NCBI GenBank assembly: GCA_023212695.1
Contig: JALCCG010000223.1
Span: forward strand, 1-35,050
Reading direction: 5' to 3'
DNA: 35,050 nucleotides
Source of the DNA: Sporisorium sorghi
Taxonomy: Eukaryota; Basidiomycota; Ustilaginomycetes; Ustilaginales; Ustilaginaceae
Shown here in pieces: positions 17,752 through 27,900 of this stretch; within the stretch, counting starts at the first letter, position 1, and every line of letters starts with the position of its first letter. Under the pieces are notes generated by a model that searched no databases, was not told the origin of the DNA, and saw only the letters and a program-made list of their open reading frames with translations. A program made the position numbers and the translations under genes.

Positions 17752-18740
17752 CTTTCTCTTTGTTTGCTCGAATTTTCGAAAAGAAGCCGGAAACGTGCGC
17801 CTTTCGAGTGAAGTGAGACAGACATCGGAACTGAGCTTCATGCGCAAATTTCAAGTCCAACCAACACCTGCTGCCAAGCGCTGCTGCTGCCTGGCATATC
17901 GAGAGCGTGTGTTTCTTTCCTCCACTCATCGCTATCGTGCTGCTATCCGAGATAGCTGTGTTGTTCATCATCATCATCGGTAGTCCCTAAGCCTGCTAGC
18001 GCTCCTTTCCTGCTCAGTAGAAGCAAGTGATAGCATCGGATGTCGATCCGAATGGGAAACGAGGGAGTCAATTCACAGCAGCTTTGTCGTGAACAGGGCC
18101 TTGTAGCTCGTGCCTGCGCAGCCAAGTCCGATTGTATCGGCGCTTTGAACCAAATGCAAATCGGCCGTTCCAGACCGTTTTCTCCCTTCTCGTCTCTTCT
18201 GTTCGGAGCATCCGTTGTCGACTGAGCCAGCCTGAATCATCTTGGAGCAATGCGTGTAAAGTGACTGCGAGTGAGTCTTTCTTTCATGCGTGCTCATGCA
18301 AGAGAACCGCAGGCCCCGCACGCTTTTTGCTGCGCTCTCTCTCTCTCTCTCTTTCGACGAGCCATATCGACTTTCCATCTTTCTCAGCTTCCCCTTCGAC
18401 CACCATTTCCATCCGCCAAGCCAGATCCGCCCGCTGCATCCCCCCCTCATCCTCGATCATGTCATCTGCACTGCTGCTTCCGTCTATCTAGACTACTCCA
18501 ACCCGAACGGTCAACTGCGCGCCATTCAGCCACGACACTGCTGTCGATCTCTAGACCCTGTCAAGTGTTCATCCACGCAATCCATCCACGCTGCTTCTCT
18601 CTCTCTCTCTCTCCTTGAGGGCCATACCCAGTGCCTCGTCGTTGCTCTCACTCTCGCAACCAAGCTTGGAATCGGAGCATCTCTCCACAGCGTCCAACTT
18701 TACACTGTGTCAACGGTCTTTCGACGCTCCGACTCATTCG

Positions 18741-18841
18741 GTAAGATCCTCGAACACCACCATCTCCTTCCTCAAGATCGTCAAGACATCCACGGGCATC
18801 CAGAGCAACCTCGTCTCAGCTGACGTCTGCATCACACCTAG
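18741..18841 (+). other. Probable 5' UTR intron of the PH-domain gene
   Basis: Donor G|GTAAGATC at 18741, branch-like CTGAC at 18820-18824, acceptor ACACCTAG ending at 18841: 101 nt with 16 nt between branch and acceptor. It ends 42 nt before the start codon. The signals match those of the two coding introns in this window. Confidence 0.45.
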
Positions 18842-18883
18842 CAATCGAATCGACGACCGCACCCGCTCAACTCGTCGCCCAAC

Positions 18884-21800
18884 ATGAGGCGCTGGAAGCA
18901 GGTCAAGGACCAGCTCGATTCAAAGCGCAATGCTTCCTCTTCCAGCAACAACGCGGACTCATCATCTCAGCCCTATATGGGCGGCGGCATCTCCTCCGCG
19001 TCATTCTCCGACCTCCGCCAGCTTCAATCCGCATCCTCGCTCAAAAACCCCAACCTTGCGCCTCCTATGCCCAAGAGCGCAAGTCGCACCTCCCTCGACA
19101 TCCCCGGCCGCCTCAGCAACCTCATCAACAAGTCCACTTCCAGCCTGGAACCCAGCTCAGCCGCGACAGGCTACAACAAGTCCGTCGGCAACGCCCTCAA
19201 AAAGTTCCCAAGGCCAAGAGCTCGCACCAACTCCAACAACCTCACCACTGCCAATGCAGCATCCTCCTCCTCTTCGCCTACAAAGATGGTCAGTCCGCGC
19301 AAGTGGGTCAACAGCCTCCTCAATCAAGCTGCACCCAGCACTTCGCACCTCGAGACGGCTGCGCAAGCACGAACTCGTGCCTTGTCCGATGCAGCAACGC
19401 CAACACCTGCTCCTGTCAGCTCCCTCGTCCTCTCCAGCAGCAACCAAGCTTCGTCCTCTCGTCAAGTCTACACCATCGACTCGGGCTTGCAGCGCAACAG
19501 CTCGGCTGGCCGGCGCTCCGCAAGCATCTACTCGTCCCATCTCAGCTCAGCTTCTCGCTCGACGCCAGATCTGCATCACAACTCGGTCACTCGTCATCGT
19601 GACAATGGTGCCTTGCTCATGGACTTGAACGGTCCATTGCCGTCAATCGCTCACCACGCAGATATCCCGGGCGACGACGACAGCGAGAGCCCAGCACCTC
19701 TCGTCGTTCGCAACCTCGACGAGGCGCCTCGAGGCACCTACACTCCCGCCATCCCCGCCCCTTCTGCTTCGGCTCAGCTCAGCTCAGTCTCCAAGCTAGG
19801 CAATCCATGGTCGTCGGCCGACTCACCGCAAATCCGAAACGAGGAGGAGGATGACATCGATGCCTCCATCGCCCATGATCGCTCCAACAATCAGCTCGCA
19901 CCCGGCGAACAGGCCGTGCTCGACATGCTCGACTCGGCTTCGGCTATTGGCAGTGCTGTGTCGGCGCCGGTTCCTCCCACACCTTATCAGACCGCCACAC
20001 CGGGCACCTTGGCCAGATCGCGTTCCTTCGCCACCACCACAAAGTTCCATAGCCCAGCCTCCGAGTACAGCCAAGACCTTCTCTCGCCCTTCCTGGCAGG
20101 CACGGCTTCTCCTGCAGCCGGTGTGAGGGAAGCCATCCGTCAGCGCGAGCTCCTCGACAATGCTGCATCCAGCTCACAGATCCCACCGAGTCGGTCAGCG
20201 CTGTCCCCAAAGACGTCCGCATCCCTCAGCACCATCACCTCGGACGACTCGGAACCGCTGCGCTCGAGTCAGACATCCTCGGCCATCTTTTACCAACGCA
20301 ATGCACAAGCTTCGACCAGCGACGCGCCTGCCGCAAAGAGGATCTCACGCGTGCCTGTCCCCACTACAGACACCAAGCTGCTGTCACCGCCTGCATCTGC
20401 AGCTTCCACCGTCTTCCTACCTCGCGGAACGGCTGCTTCCACCACTTCGCAGGCGCCCATCTCTCCGATCGACAGCAGCCTGCTCGGCACTTCGGCCAAC
20501 GCCACCAGCTTGTGGAGCAGACCAGGCAATGCTCCTGACACTCCTTCCACGACTCAGGATTCTGCATCACCCATGCCTTGGTCAGCAACTTCGTCGGTGC
20601 CTCCCAAATGGCCCACGGATAGTCAGCAGAGCCAGCTCGATCGCAGCGACAGTGCGAAACCTGTATACGCTCTCGAGCCCGTGGTCACGCCCAGCGAGGT
20701 CGAGGGGCAGCGTCTATCCGTCGCTAAGCCCAACCTCGTCCGCCAGCGTACCGACTTTACAGCAGCGACCAGCCTCTACTCGAGCACCGAAGATCTGCGC
20801 AAGTCTCAGACCAGTCTGCAAAAGGAGGCTGTCGCAGAGACAGGCGCGAACGACGCCATCGCGACATCCACCACCGCAGAGTCGTCCACATCCGCTGCCA
20901 ATTCAGTCACTGGTCGGCCACTATCGCACGCAGGCTCCGTGAGCAGCTCTCTGGCCGCTATCCGGGGCATGTTCAGCAAAGCTGCATCCGTGGCTCTTTC
21001 ATCTGCAGAGACCTCTGGCTCACCATCTCGATCCGCCGAGCCCATCGCAGGCCTCACATCCTCTCCGTCGGTCGCGGCTGTCACTAAGGAGCTCCAGCAG
21101 CGCTCCTCCACGCCTTCGAGACCCTCCAGCCCCGAAAAGCTGTCCCTGCCCGCGTCGCCGACCAAAGCCAAGGACCTCATTGCCATGTTCGAAAGCAACT
21201 CGGCTACTGCTTCGCCTACCGAGCAGTCCCATTCTTTCTCTCGCGCCACCACTACTCCAAAGGGCAGAGTCTCACCGACAAAGTGTGGCACTTCCACGGT
21301 CACCAGTCTCAACACGACGCCGAAGCGACACACGCCTCTCACTGTTTCTGTGTCGAGGTCAAATCTCGGTCTCGCGACTTCCGATTGTGGCACCGATGTG
21401 GCGGTGGAAAACGTTTCGCCTGTCGATGCCAAGCTTCGCGCTCAACGCTTCGAGGCCGGCAGGTTCAGATCCAGACGCGCTGGTTTGATCGGCGTTGGCG
21501 GCCATGGAGGCGATGCAAGCTTTGGCATGATGCCGGACGACGATGATGATCAAGACGAGGGAGCCGATGAAAATGCAGCCCCAGCTAGCTTGCTTGCCGG
21601 TCGCTTCCGATCCCTCGGTGCAGCTTCTCAGCCTTCTCGATCGCAGTCGATTCCAAACGACGTTGGTGGGAACGTGCTTGGCAGCGGCAATGCATCCTCA
21701 TCAGCCAGGCAGACTCCGTCTGGAGCGTCTAGCGGCCGTCGCGACTCAACAGGCACAAGTCCAGGAAGCCTCGGCAAGAAAGGTGTTTTCCGTAACAGCA

Positions 21801-24800
21801 TGATCGGCTTCATGGGTGTTCTTTCAGGCAAGTCGACAAACGCAGGTGCAGCTGGCGGCGGCAACGACACTGGAGCCTTTGGCCAAAACCTCGCCCCTGG
21901 CCTGCTCTCGGAACGACGTCAAAGCGCCAAGTCGGATCAGGACGACAACGCGAGCACCGCCAGCGCCGCCACCCAAGGAACCACCGCCTCGTACCGTCGC
22001 AAGAAAGAGGAGGGTAACCTACCTCTGACCAGCACCACCGCCATCCAGATGTGTGGCGAGCAGCCCGGCACCAAGCCTCTACGCGCTGGCGTGCTCTACT
22101 ACTTCAACGTCCACGACCGCAACCCTCGATGGCTTCGCGTAAAAGCGGTGCTGCTGCCCTCGGCCGTCGCCATGAGCTGGATCCCCACAGGTGGCGGACG
22201 AGAGAATGTCGTCCTCGATCTTCGCGCTTGCAGAGAGGTCCACTCTGTGCCGAGCCCCGACCATCCCAGCAGCGCGGCTGATGTCGGTGCAGCATGCGCG
22301 CGAAGTCAGGGTATCGTCCAGATCAATCCATTCCAGCTCATCTTTGATGACGGTGTCGAGAGGCTCGCAGCCGAGACTGCCAAGGAGCGAGTGCAGTGGG
22401 TCACGTCGGTCTGGGATGTCGCAGGAACGGGTAGTCCTCGGCCCAAGAGCGAGCACGAGTCTGACTTTGCCAACTCGGGACACGATGCGCCATCGAAAGC
22501 AGGCCGATCGGGAAGCGCGCAAGCTTCGCCAGCTAGTCGTACACGAGGTCTGGCCGATTCGAGCCCCAAGCGTCCCCTCATCTCGAGTCTAGGAGCGGGC
22601 GCCCAAGCTTCGTCCAAGAGACCGTTGTCGATGAGGCCCGGAAGCAACGAGGAGGCCAACGACCGCATCGGCTCCATCTGGAAGAGCGAGCTGTCCTCGG
22701 AACTGACCAACAAGGATGCACAGCCGAGCTTTGGCGAAGCGATGAATCTCGCAGCAGCGTCTGCTCCGCCACCGGTACCGCCCAAGGAGCTTCAGCCTGC
22801 GCCAGCAGTCGACACGCCATTATCAGTATCCAAGAGCCCCAAGTCTGCTCCTGCTGCCAGCGTCACAGCTGTGCCCACGACGGCTTCGGCTCCGGTTCCA
22901 GCTCCAGCTCTTGCTGTCTCAACGCCGCTGCTGACCACCTCAGCATCCAACAGCCCTCTTCGATCCAAAGTACGCAGCTGGAAACGTCAGCCACTCGACC
23001 TCAGCACCGGCTTTGTTCATGACTTGACCCCCAAGACGCCCACCTTGGTGGAGCCTGCGACGGAAGCCATCCATTCGACACCTGCTTCGTACGCAGACAA
23101 CAAGAGCTCCACTGCGTCGATCATGGACAGCGCCAAGGCTGTCGAAGGCGATCAGTCGCCCGCCATGTCGTCGCCAGACATGGACGGCTACGAGTCGGCG
23201 CGTTCGCAAGGCAGCTTGGTGGACGAGTTCGGGCCTCGAACGCCGGTTAGCGAAGCTCACTTCAACTGGTCGAGGCTAGACAAGGAGTCGGACCTCGATC
23301 CGAGCGATTCGGCCTCGCAAAGACCGGCGCGCAGTGAGTTCGGAACCATCAAGAGCAATGTGTCCGCTGCTGAGCGCAAGAAGAGCCTGCACAAGACTGG
23401 TGAAGGCGCAGATGGCAAACTGAACGAGACGGAAATCACGCCCAAGAGAGAAAGCGAGCGCACTCCAGCGCAACTGCTGCGGGACAGTGTGCTGCGGGCA
23501 ACTACAGACAGCCCCAACTCCTCCGACGCCCTCTTCAATGCTTCGCCGGCTGTGCGAGGAAACCGACTCGGCACCGTGATCGAGGAAACGCAGTCGCAGG
23601 CGCAGAGCACCAGGCTCAACGCTTCTGTGCGCAGCAGCACACGAAGCAAGCTCGACGAATTGGTCGCTAGAGCCGTCGGAACCGGCACCGTCAAATCGCC
23701 AGCAGCCAAGAGCGCCCTTTCGCTCGTCTCTAGCGGCAGCATCAGCTCGCAGGATGTCGGCAAGCTCCTCGAGTTCCTCGAAGAGCAACAGAAGGAGCGA
23801 CTCAACAAGGAAAAGGAGCTGGAGGACCAAATTCGAAACTTCCAACAAGTGGTGTCGGACCTGCAAAAGAAGAACTCGACCAGCAGCTCGCATCAATCAG
23901 CCCGAAGAAGGAGCTCAACATCAACGGCTGGAGGCGACAGCAAAGTGACCAACAAGTCGTCACGCGACTCCGAGCTTGCAGCGATGCAGGCAAAGCTGGA
24001 CAAGGTGCTCGATCTCGTCACCAACGTCGTAGCGGCACCTGCGGTTCACAAGAGGGCCAAGAGCGAATCCGGCACCCTCGTCACCATGGGCAATGTGGGA
24101 GAGGACGCCGAGAGCGCCGAGACGGCCAGGATCGAAGGCGTGCTCGCCAAGCTGCTGCGCAAGATGCAAGTTTCCGAAGATGCAGCCATGTCGCCCAACT
24201 CGAAGCAGATGGTGCGCGCTGCGGTTCTGTCGCGCAACCCGAGCATGATCGATGAGTGGGACCAGATGCCTCTGGAGCTGCGCGGCAGCGAGCTCATCAA
24301 GTCGATGGAAGACCGCGCCAAGCACGGCAAGGACGGACGCCATGAGGCAATCCTAGCAGACTATACCGCCCGAAAGGTGTCTGCCGAAATGGTCCGAGGC
24401 TCGAGTGCGCCTGCTGGCGCAGAAGACCAGCCAGGAACCCCGATCGACGCCGACATCGATCCGCGCAGGCGTTTCTCCGCGTCTCTGCCACGACGCGCTT
24501 CGGGGATCAGCATCGCGGCAAGCGCATCCATGACCGATCTGGGAGGTGCATCCGTGATGAGCCGAATTCCGCCACGTAGCTGGACGTCCGAGCGTGGAGT
24601 ACCGTCGCCGCCGCCCAATTCGGAGTGGGACGCGAAATCGCTCATCAGTCGACCGGCATCGCGAGCTACGACGCATCTGGGCGCCGTTGGCGGACGTGCT
24701 CCTGCGCAAAACTTCCGCATGCTTGGCGATCCTGGTTCCACACAGGCCACACCGCGCCCGGTGATGCTCCAGAACGAGCCGAGCTACGGCTCGCTCGATA

Positions 24801-27406
24801 TGGAGGCCGAGATCCGCAGGAGGCGGGCACAACAGCAAGCAGCGAACGGCGAAACCGTTCCTTCTGCACAACTCGGTGGTTGGTACACGCCCAAGATCGC
24901 CGCTGCACAAACGGACGTGCCAGAGACACACGCGTCGTCGTCGTCGTCTGTGACGGCAGAGATGCCCGCCGTCAATGTCGACAAGCCCGTTCCGCCGACC
25001 CCCAGTGTCCGATGGGCGGTCGACGGCGACGGGCAGGAGCGTAAAGCTGGGAGCAGGGATGCAGAAAAGACGCCGGACGGGCTGGGTCTGTCCATGTCTG
25101 CGGCTGCGATGGGCGAGGCCAAGTTCGCTGGCCCACCTCCAACGCCTGGCGTCGGCTACGTCTCCTCTGCACGTAGCGCGTCTGGCGGCTCGGTGCTTGA
25201 CACTCCCAACGCCGAGCTTGCGACAATCCTGCAGGCGCTCAAACAGAGCGAGATGGCTCGGCAGACGCAGCTGCAGCAGCAGACCGAGATCTCGAGGTAC
25301 CTCAACGAGCTCAACGCGTGGCTCGAACGCGATGTGGTCGATCGCTCCAAGGAGTGGCGCACGCTCGCGAGCGGTGTCACGCAGCTCCACGACGAGCTCA
25401 AGGCGCTCAAGGAAGGCCGGGTCTTGCCAGCTTCCGGCAGCGCGGGTGCTCCAGCGCTCAAGCTCACCGATGCGTCCGAGCCGACAACAGACGATGCGCA
25501 GGCACAGCCGCCCTCGCTGCTGCGACCGGGCACCACCGGCGCAGTCCCCGCCGTCACCGAGCGCGGGCACCTTGCGCCTTTCGCGAACAGCGGCGGCGCG
25601 CCAACCATCACGATGGGCGACAAGGCCAACGCACCCAACTCCCCCGGACGACGCCGACCAGCAGGTACGCGCAAATGGAACGAACGACGCAGCGAGTCAC
25701 CCTCCGCCAACGACGCCGACACCTCGTGGTACAAGCCCGACGACACCGAAACTGGGCCCGCCAAGAAAAGCAGCTTCAAATCGAAAGTCGCCAAAGCCGC
25801 CGCAGCCGCCAGTGGAGCGCTGCTGATCCGCCAGGCGCTGCGCGAGTGGGAGCTGTTCAAAGTCATGCAACGCGCCGCGGGCAAGCCGGAAGACCCTCTA
25901 CCCGCCGAAGCGACCGGCGATCCTGCGGTGGACAGCCAGCTCCCGCTGCCCGCACCCGTGCTGGAGCAGCTCAAAGCAGCGGCCGATGCGGAGGACAACA
26001 CGCGCGTCGGCGAGCTGGTGCGGCAGTCGGCCGAGGCAGGGTATGGCACGCAGGCGATCATCGAGCTCACCAAGCACGTCGAGAGCAATGCGCCGGAGCC
26101 GGAGAGCAGCGGCGAGGATGACTCGCCCCTGGATGGAGATACGCTGATGCCGACGCCATCGCCGCACCGGACGCGGTTTGCGGTGGAGGACGAGCCGGAG
26201 GAGGCTAACGAAGACGACGGGGTCATCAAGATGGCCACACCCATCTCTGCGCGTGTTGGCGCAGCCAAAGAGAAGATCGCGCAAAAAGCTGCAGCCGCAG
26301 AGAAGGCGAAAGACGAAGAAGACGCGGAGACCGGATCCGGGCCCACAACAGCAGCACTCGCGCTCGCAGTCGAAGAGATCCTCAAACACCTCCTCTCGTC
26401 CAAAGAAGAAGCCAAAAAGAAGCAGACCGAAGCCGAAGCGCGCGAAGCAGAGCGACTCGCGCACGAAGCCGAACGCGAACGCAGTCTGCTCAGCCTAAAA
26501 GAGCAGGAAAAAGCCGAACTCGTCGACCTGCTGTACAGCCGCATCGCAGCGGACAAAGCCGCCGAGTCCGCCAAGCAAAAAGAACTCGACCCGAAATCCG
26601 CGATCGAGTCGCTCGTAGCCGCGATCAACGCGCAGAAGGAGACCGAGCTCAAGTCCGCCGCTGCCGCCGACGCCGCGCTCCGACAAATGACTTCGGAACT
26701 GCTCAAATCGACTAGCGAGCAGAACAAGCAGCTCGTCGAAGCCGTCAGTGCGGCGTCGCGCGATATGCTGCGGCACAACGTTCAGCAGCATGCGGACGAG
26801 TTCAAGCGGTTGCTGCACAAGGAGGTGACGGGCATGTTTGAGGATGTCGGGAAGATACGTGAAGCCAAGAGGCATTTGGAGTTTGAGATTGCGGATTTGT
26901 GGAGTATAAAGTCGCGACATTTGCAGGCTGGGGGTGGGGGGATGGCGGTTGGGTATAGTGTGCCGGGTGGGTATCCGGGGTCGCCTGCGGGAGGTGCGGG
27001 GGGGATGGGGATGGGGATGGGGATGCCGGTGCCGATGGCGATGCCGGTGCCGCAGATCACGCATGTACACTCGAGCCCGATGGTGGCGCATCCGCCGGCG
27101 CATATCTCGCCTATTCCCCCTCCTGCACCCGTACCAGCGGCGGCGCCACAACCGGCAGCGGGGATAGATTCGCTCAAGGCGCAGAAGAAGGCCGTCAAAG
27201 CGGCACTCCGCCAGGCGGTCGCCGAGAGCGCCGCCCCCGCGCCCGCTCCAGCTCCGGCGCCCGTCCCGGCGGCTGTGGCTCCCGCACCCGCACCTGCACC
27301 CGCAGCACCAGCTCCGGCTCCAGCGACCAACTTCCTCACAAAGCGCAAGGACGTCCTCAACCCCTTCTCGATCAACTTTGGCCCCCGCGCACCCGTCACC
27401 AAGTAG
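18884..27406 (+). CDS. Giant PH-domain and coiled-coil protein (2840 residues)
   Basis: One uninterrupted frame of 2840 codons from the first ATG (MRRWKQVKDQLDSKRN). Residues 1-1040 are disordered, Ser/Pro/Thr-rich with scattered Arg/Lys. A pleckstrin-homology-like domain lies at ~1050-1180 (KPLRAGVLYYFNV, RWLRVKAVLLPSAVAMSW, ending ERVQWVTSVWDV). Further on are a strong coiled coil at ~1624-1663 (EFLEEQQKERLNKEKELEDQ), a shorter helix near 1690, and a helical stretch at ~2108-2178 (ISRYLNELNAWLERDVVDRS). An Ala-rich segment (KAAAAASGALLIRQ) precedes a long Ala/Glu/Lys-rich coiled coil at ~2462-2672. The end is Gly/Met- then Pro/Ala-rich and finishes NPFSINFGPRAPVTK. No enzyme motif seen. The layout suggests a membrane-phosphoinositide-binding cortical or cytoskeletal scaffold; that is inference. 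I recall similar PH proteins in basidiomycetes but no characterised orthologue. Confidence 0.85.
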   Translation: MRRWKQVKDQLDSKRNASSSSNNADSSSQPYMGGGISSASFSDLRQLQSASSLKNPNLAPPMPKSASRTSLDIPGRLSNLINKSTSSLEPSSAATGYNKSVGNALKKFPRPRARTNSNNLTTANAASSSSSPTKMVSPRKWVNSLLNQAAPSTSHLETAAQARTRALSDAATPTPAPVSSLVLSSSNQASSSRQVYTIDSGLQRNSSAGRRSASIYSSHLSSASRSTPDLHHNSVTRHRDNGALLMDLNGPLPSIAHHADIPGDDDSESPAPLVVRNLDEAPRGTYTPAIPAPSASAQLSSVSKLGNPWSSADSPQIRNEEEDDIDASIAHDRSNNQLAPGEQAVLDMLDSASAIGSAVSAPVPPTPYQTATPGTLARSRSFATTTKFHSPASEYSQDLLSPFLAGTASPAAGVREAIRQRELLDNAASSSQIPPSRSALSPKTSASLSTITSDDSEPLRSSQTSSAIFYQRNAQASTSDAPAAKRISRVPVPTTDTKLLSPPASAASTVFLPRGTAASTTSQAPISPIDSSLLGTSANATSLWSRPGNAPDTPSTTQDSASPMPWSATSSVPPKWPTDSQQSQLDRSDSAKPVYALEPVVTPSEVEGQRLSVAKPNLVRQRTDFTAATSLYSSTEDLRKSQTSLQKEAVAETGANDAIATSTTAESSTSAANSVTGRPLSHAGSVSSSLAAIRGMFSKAASVALSSAETSGSPSRSAEPIAGLTSSPSVAAVTKELQQRSSTPSRPSSPEKLSLPASPTKAKDLIAMFESNSATASPTEQSHSFSRATTTPKGRVSPTKCGTSTVTSLNTTPKRHTPLTVSVSRSNLGLATSDCGTDVAVENVSPVDAKLRAQRFEAGRFRSRRAGLIGVGGHGGDASFGMMPDDDDDQDEGADENAAPASLLAGRFRSLGAASQPSRSQSIPNDVGGNVLGSGNASSSARQTPSGASSGRRDSTGTSPGSLGKKGVFRNSMIGFMGVLSGKSTNAGAAGGGNDTGAFGQNLAPGLLSERRQSAKSDQDDNASTASAATQGTTASYRRKKEEGNLPLTSTTAIQMCGEQPGTKPLRAGVLYYFNVHDRNPRWLRVKAVLLPSAVAMSWIPTGGGRENVVLDLRACREVHSVPSPDHPSSAADVGAACARSQGIVQINPFQLIFDDGVERLAAETAKERVQWVTSVWDVAGTGSPRPKSEHESDFANSGHDAPSKAGRSGSAQASPASRTRGLADSSPKRPLISSLGAGAQASSKRPLSMRPGSNEEANDRIGSIWKSELSSELTNKDAQPSFGEAMNLAAASAPPPVPPKELQPAPAVDTPLSVSKSPKSAPAASVTAVPTTASAPVPAPALAVSTPLLTTSASNSPLRSKVRSWKRQPLDLSTGFVHDLTPKTPTLVEPATEAIHSTPASYADNKSSTASIMDSAKAVEGDQSPAMSSPDMDGYESARSQGSLVDEFGPRTPVSEAHFNWSRLDKESDLDPSDSASQRPARSEFGTIKSNVSAAERKKSLHKTGEGADGKLNETEITPKRESERTPAQLLRDSVLRATTDSPNSSDALFNASPAVRGNRLGTVIEETQSQAQSTRLNASVRSSTRSKLDELVARAVGTGTVKSPAAKSALSLVSSGSISSQDVGKLLEFLEEQQKERLNKEKELEDQIRNFQQVVSDLQKKNSTSSSHQSARRRSSTSTAGGDSKVTNKSSRDSELAAMQAKLDKVLDLVTNVVAAPAVHKRAKSESGTLVTMGNVGEDAESAETARIEGVLAKLLRKMQVSEDAAMSPNSKQMVRAAVLSRNPSMIDEWDQMPLELRGSELIKSMEDRAKHGKDGRHEAILADYTARKVSAEMVRGSSAPAGAEDQPGTPIDADIDPRRRFSASLPRRASGISIAASASMTDLGGASVMSRIPPRSWTSERGVPSPPPNSEWDAKSLISRPASRATTHLGAVGGRAPAQNFRMLGDPGSTQATPRPVMLQNEPSYGSLDMEAEIRRRRAQQQAANGETVPSAQLGGWYTPKIAAAQTDVPETHASSSSSVTAEMPAVNVDKPVPPTPSVRWAVDGDGQERKAGSRDAEKTPDGLGLSMSAAAMGEAKFAGPPPTPGVGYVSSARSASGGSVLDTPNAELATILQALKQSEMARQTQLQQQTEISRYLNELNAWLERDVVDRSKEWRTLASGVTQLHDELKALKEGRVLPASGSAGAPALKLTDASEPTTDDAQAQPPSLLRPGTTGAVPAVTERGHLAPFANSGGAPTITMGDKANAPNSPGRRRPAGTRKWNERRSESPSANDADTSWYKPDDTETGPAKKSSFKSKVAKAAAAASGALLIRQALREWELFKVMQRAAGKPEDPLPAEATGDPAVDSQLPLPAPVLEQLKAAADAEDNTRVGELVRQSAEAGYGTQAIIELTKHVESNAPEPESSGEDDSPLDGDTLMPTPSPHRTRFAVEDEPEEANEDDGVIKMATPISARVGAAKEKIAQKAAAAEKAKDEEDAETGSGPTTAALALAVEEILKHLLSSKEEAKKKQTEAEAREAERLAHEAERERSLLSLKEQEKAELVDLLYSRIAADKAAESAKQKELDPKSAIESLVAAINAQKETELKSAAAADAALRQMTSELLKSTSEQNKQLVEAVSAASRDMLRHNVQQHADEFKRLLHKEVTGMFEDVGKIREAKRHLEFEIADLWSIKSRHLQAGGGGMAVGYSVPGGYPGSPAGGAGGMGMGMGMPVPMAMPVPQITHVHSSPMVAHPPAHISPIPPPAPVPAAAPQPAAGIDSLKAQKKAVKAALRQAVAESAAPAPAPAPAPVPAAVAPAPAPAPAAPAPAPATNFLTKRKDVLNPFSINFGPRAPVTK

Positions 27407-27900
27407 ACAGCCAACTTCCTTCAGCAGTGTGCATCCCTCAGAAGAGCATCGGTCATTTCATACCCCGTGACAGGTTCACGTTTGTCAGTGCAACAGCGTG
27501 CGTGTGTGTGTGTGTGTGTGTTGAGAGGGTCAGAGCAGGCAAGCATCGAAGTTCTACGGGCTGTGCCGAGCGGGCGAGTGTGGCAAGAGATGTGAGTGTG
27601 CGTCGATGAGCGCGCGGTTGACGCCACAATTTGCAGTGCTCACGTGACAGAGTGTGCCATTGATGGTGAACAGCTCGTCCATCCGATGGGAGATGCGGTC
27701 GACGGGCGTATGGAATCGTGTATATGATTGCAGTAGCAAGGAGGAGAATAATACAGACCCGTTTTCGGGTTACAAGAGGCGTGAAGAGAGCGAGAGAGAG
27801 AGAAAGAAAAAGCCCAAAGGTATCACGTGTATCGCAAATTGTCGTAACTCGAGTTGTCCTTTTGTGTCTTGTGCTGATGCTGCTGCTACAGTCGCGCGGC
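27407..27900. other. Convergent intergenic region, PH-domain gene and homeodomain gene
   Basis: 494 bp between two stop codons, presumably both 3' UTRs. It holds a GT dinucleotide repeat (27502-27521) and a GA-rich stretch (27785-27815). No gene or RNA structure recognised. Confidence 0.6.
27502..27521. repeat. (GT)10 microsatellite
   Basis: Perfect GT dinucleotide run just past the stop of the PH-domain gene. Confidence 0.9.

Larger units (their letters stand above)
16831..18883. promoter_or_regulatory. Divergent promoter and leaders between PGM and the PH-domain gene
   Basis: About 2.05 kb with no supportable gene. The ~120 bp next to PGM is pyrimidine-rich on the minus strand (leader). 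A T32 run lies at 17720-17751. From ~18300 the plus strand is pyrimidine-rich with TC repeats at 18335-18352 and 18595-18614, as expected for the leader of the PH-domain gene. A likely 5' UTR intron lies at 18741-18841. Confidence 0.6.

Noticed and set aside
25156..26778. 540-codon and overlapping 405-codon (24353-25570) minus-strand frames
   Set aside because: Both lie inside the PH-domain gene on the opposite strand; their Ser/Ala- or Arg-rich composition mirrors that gene.
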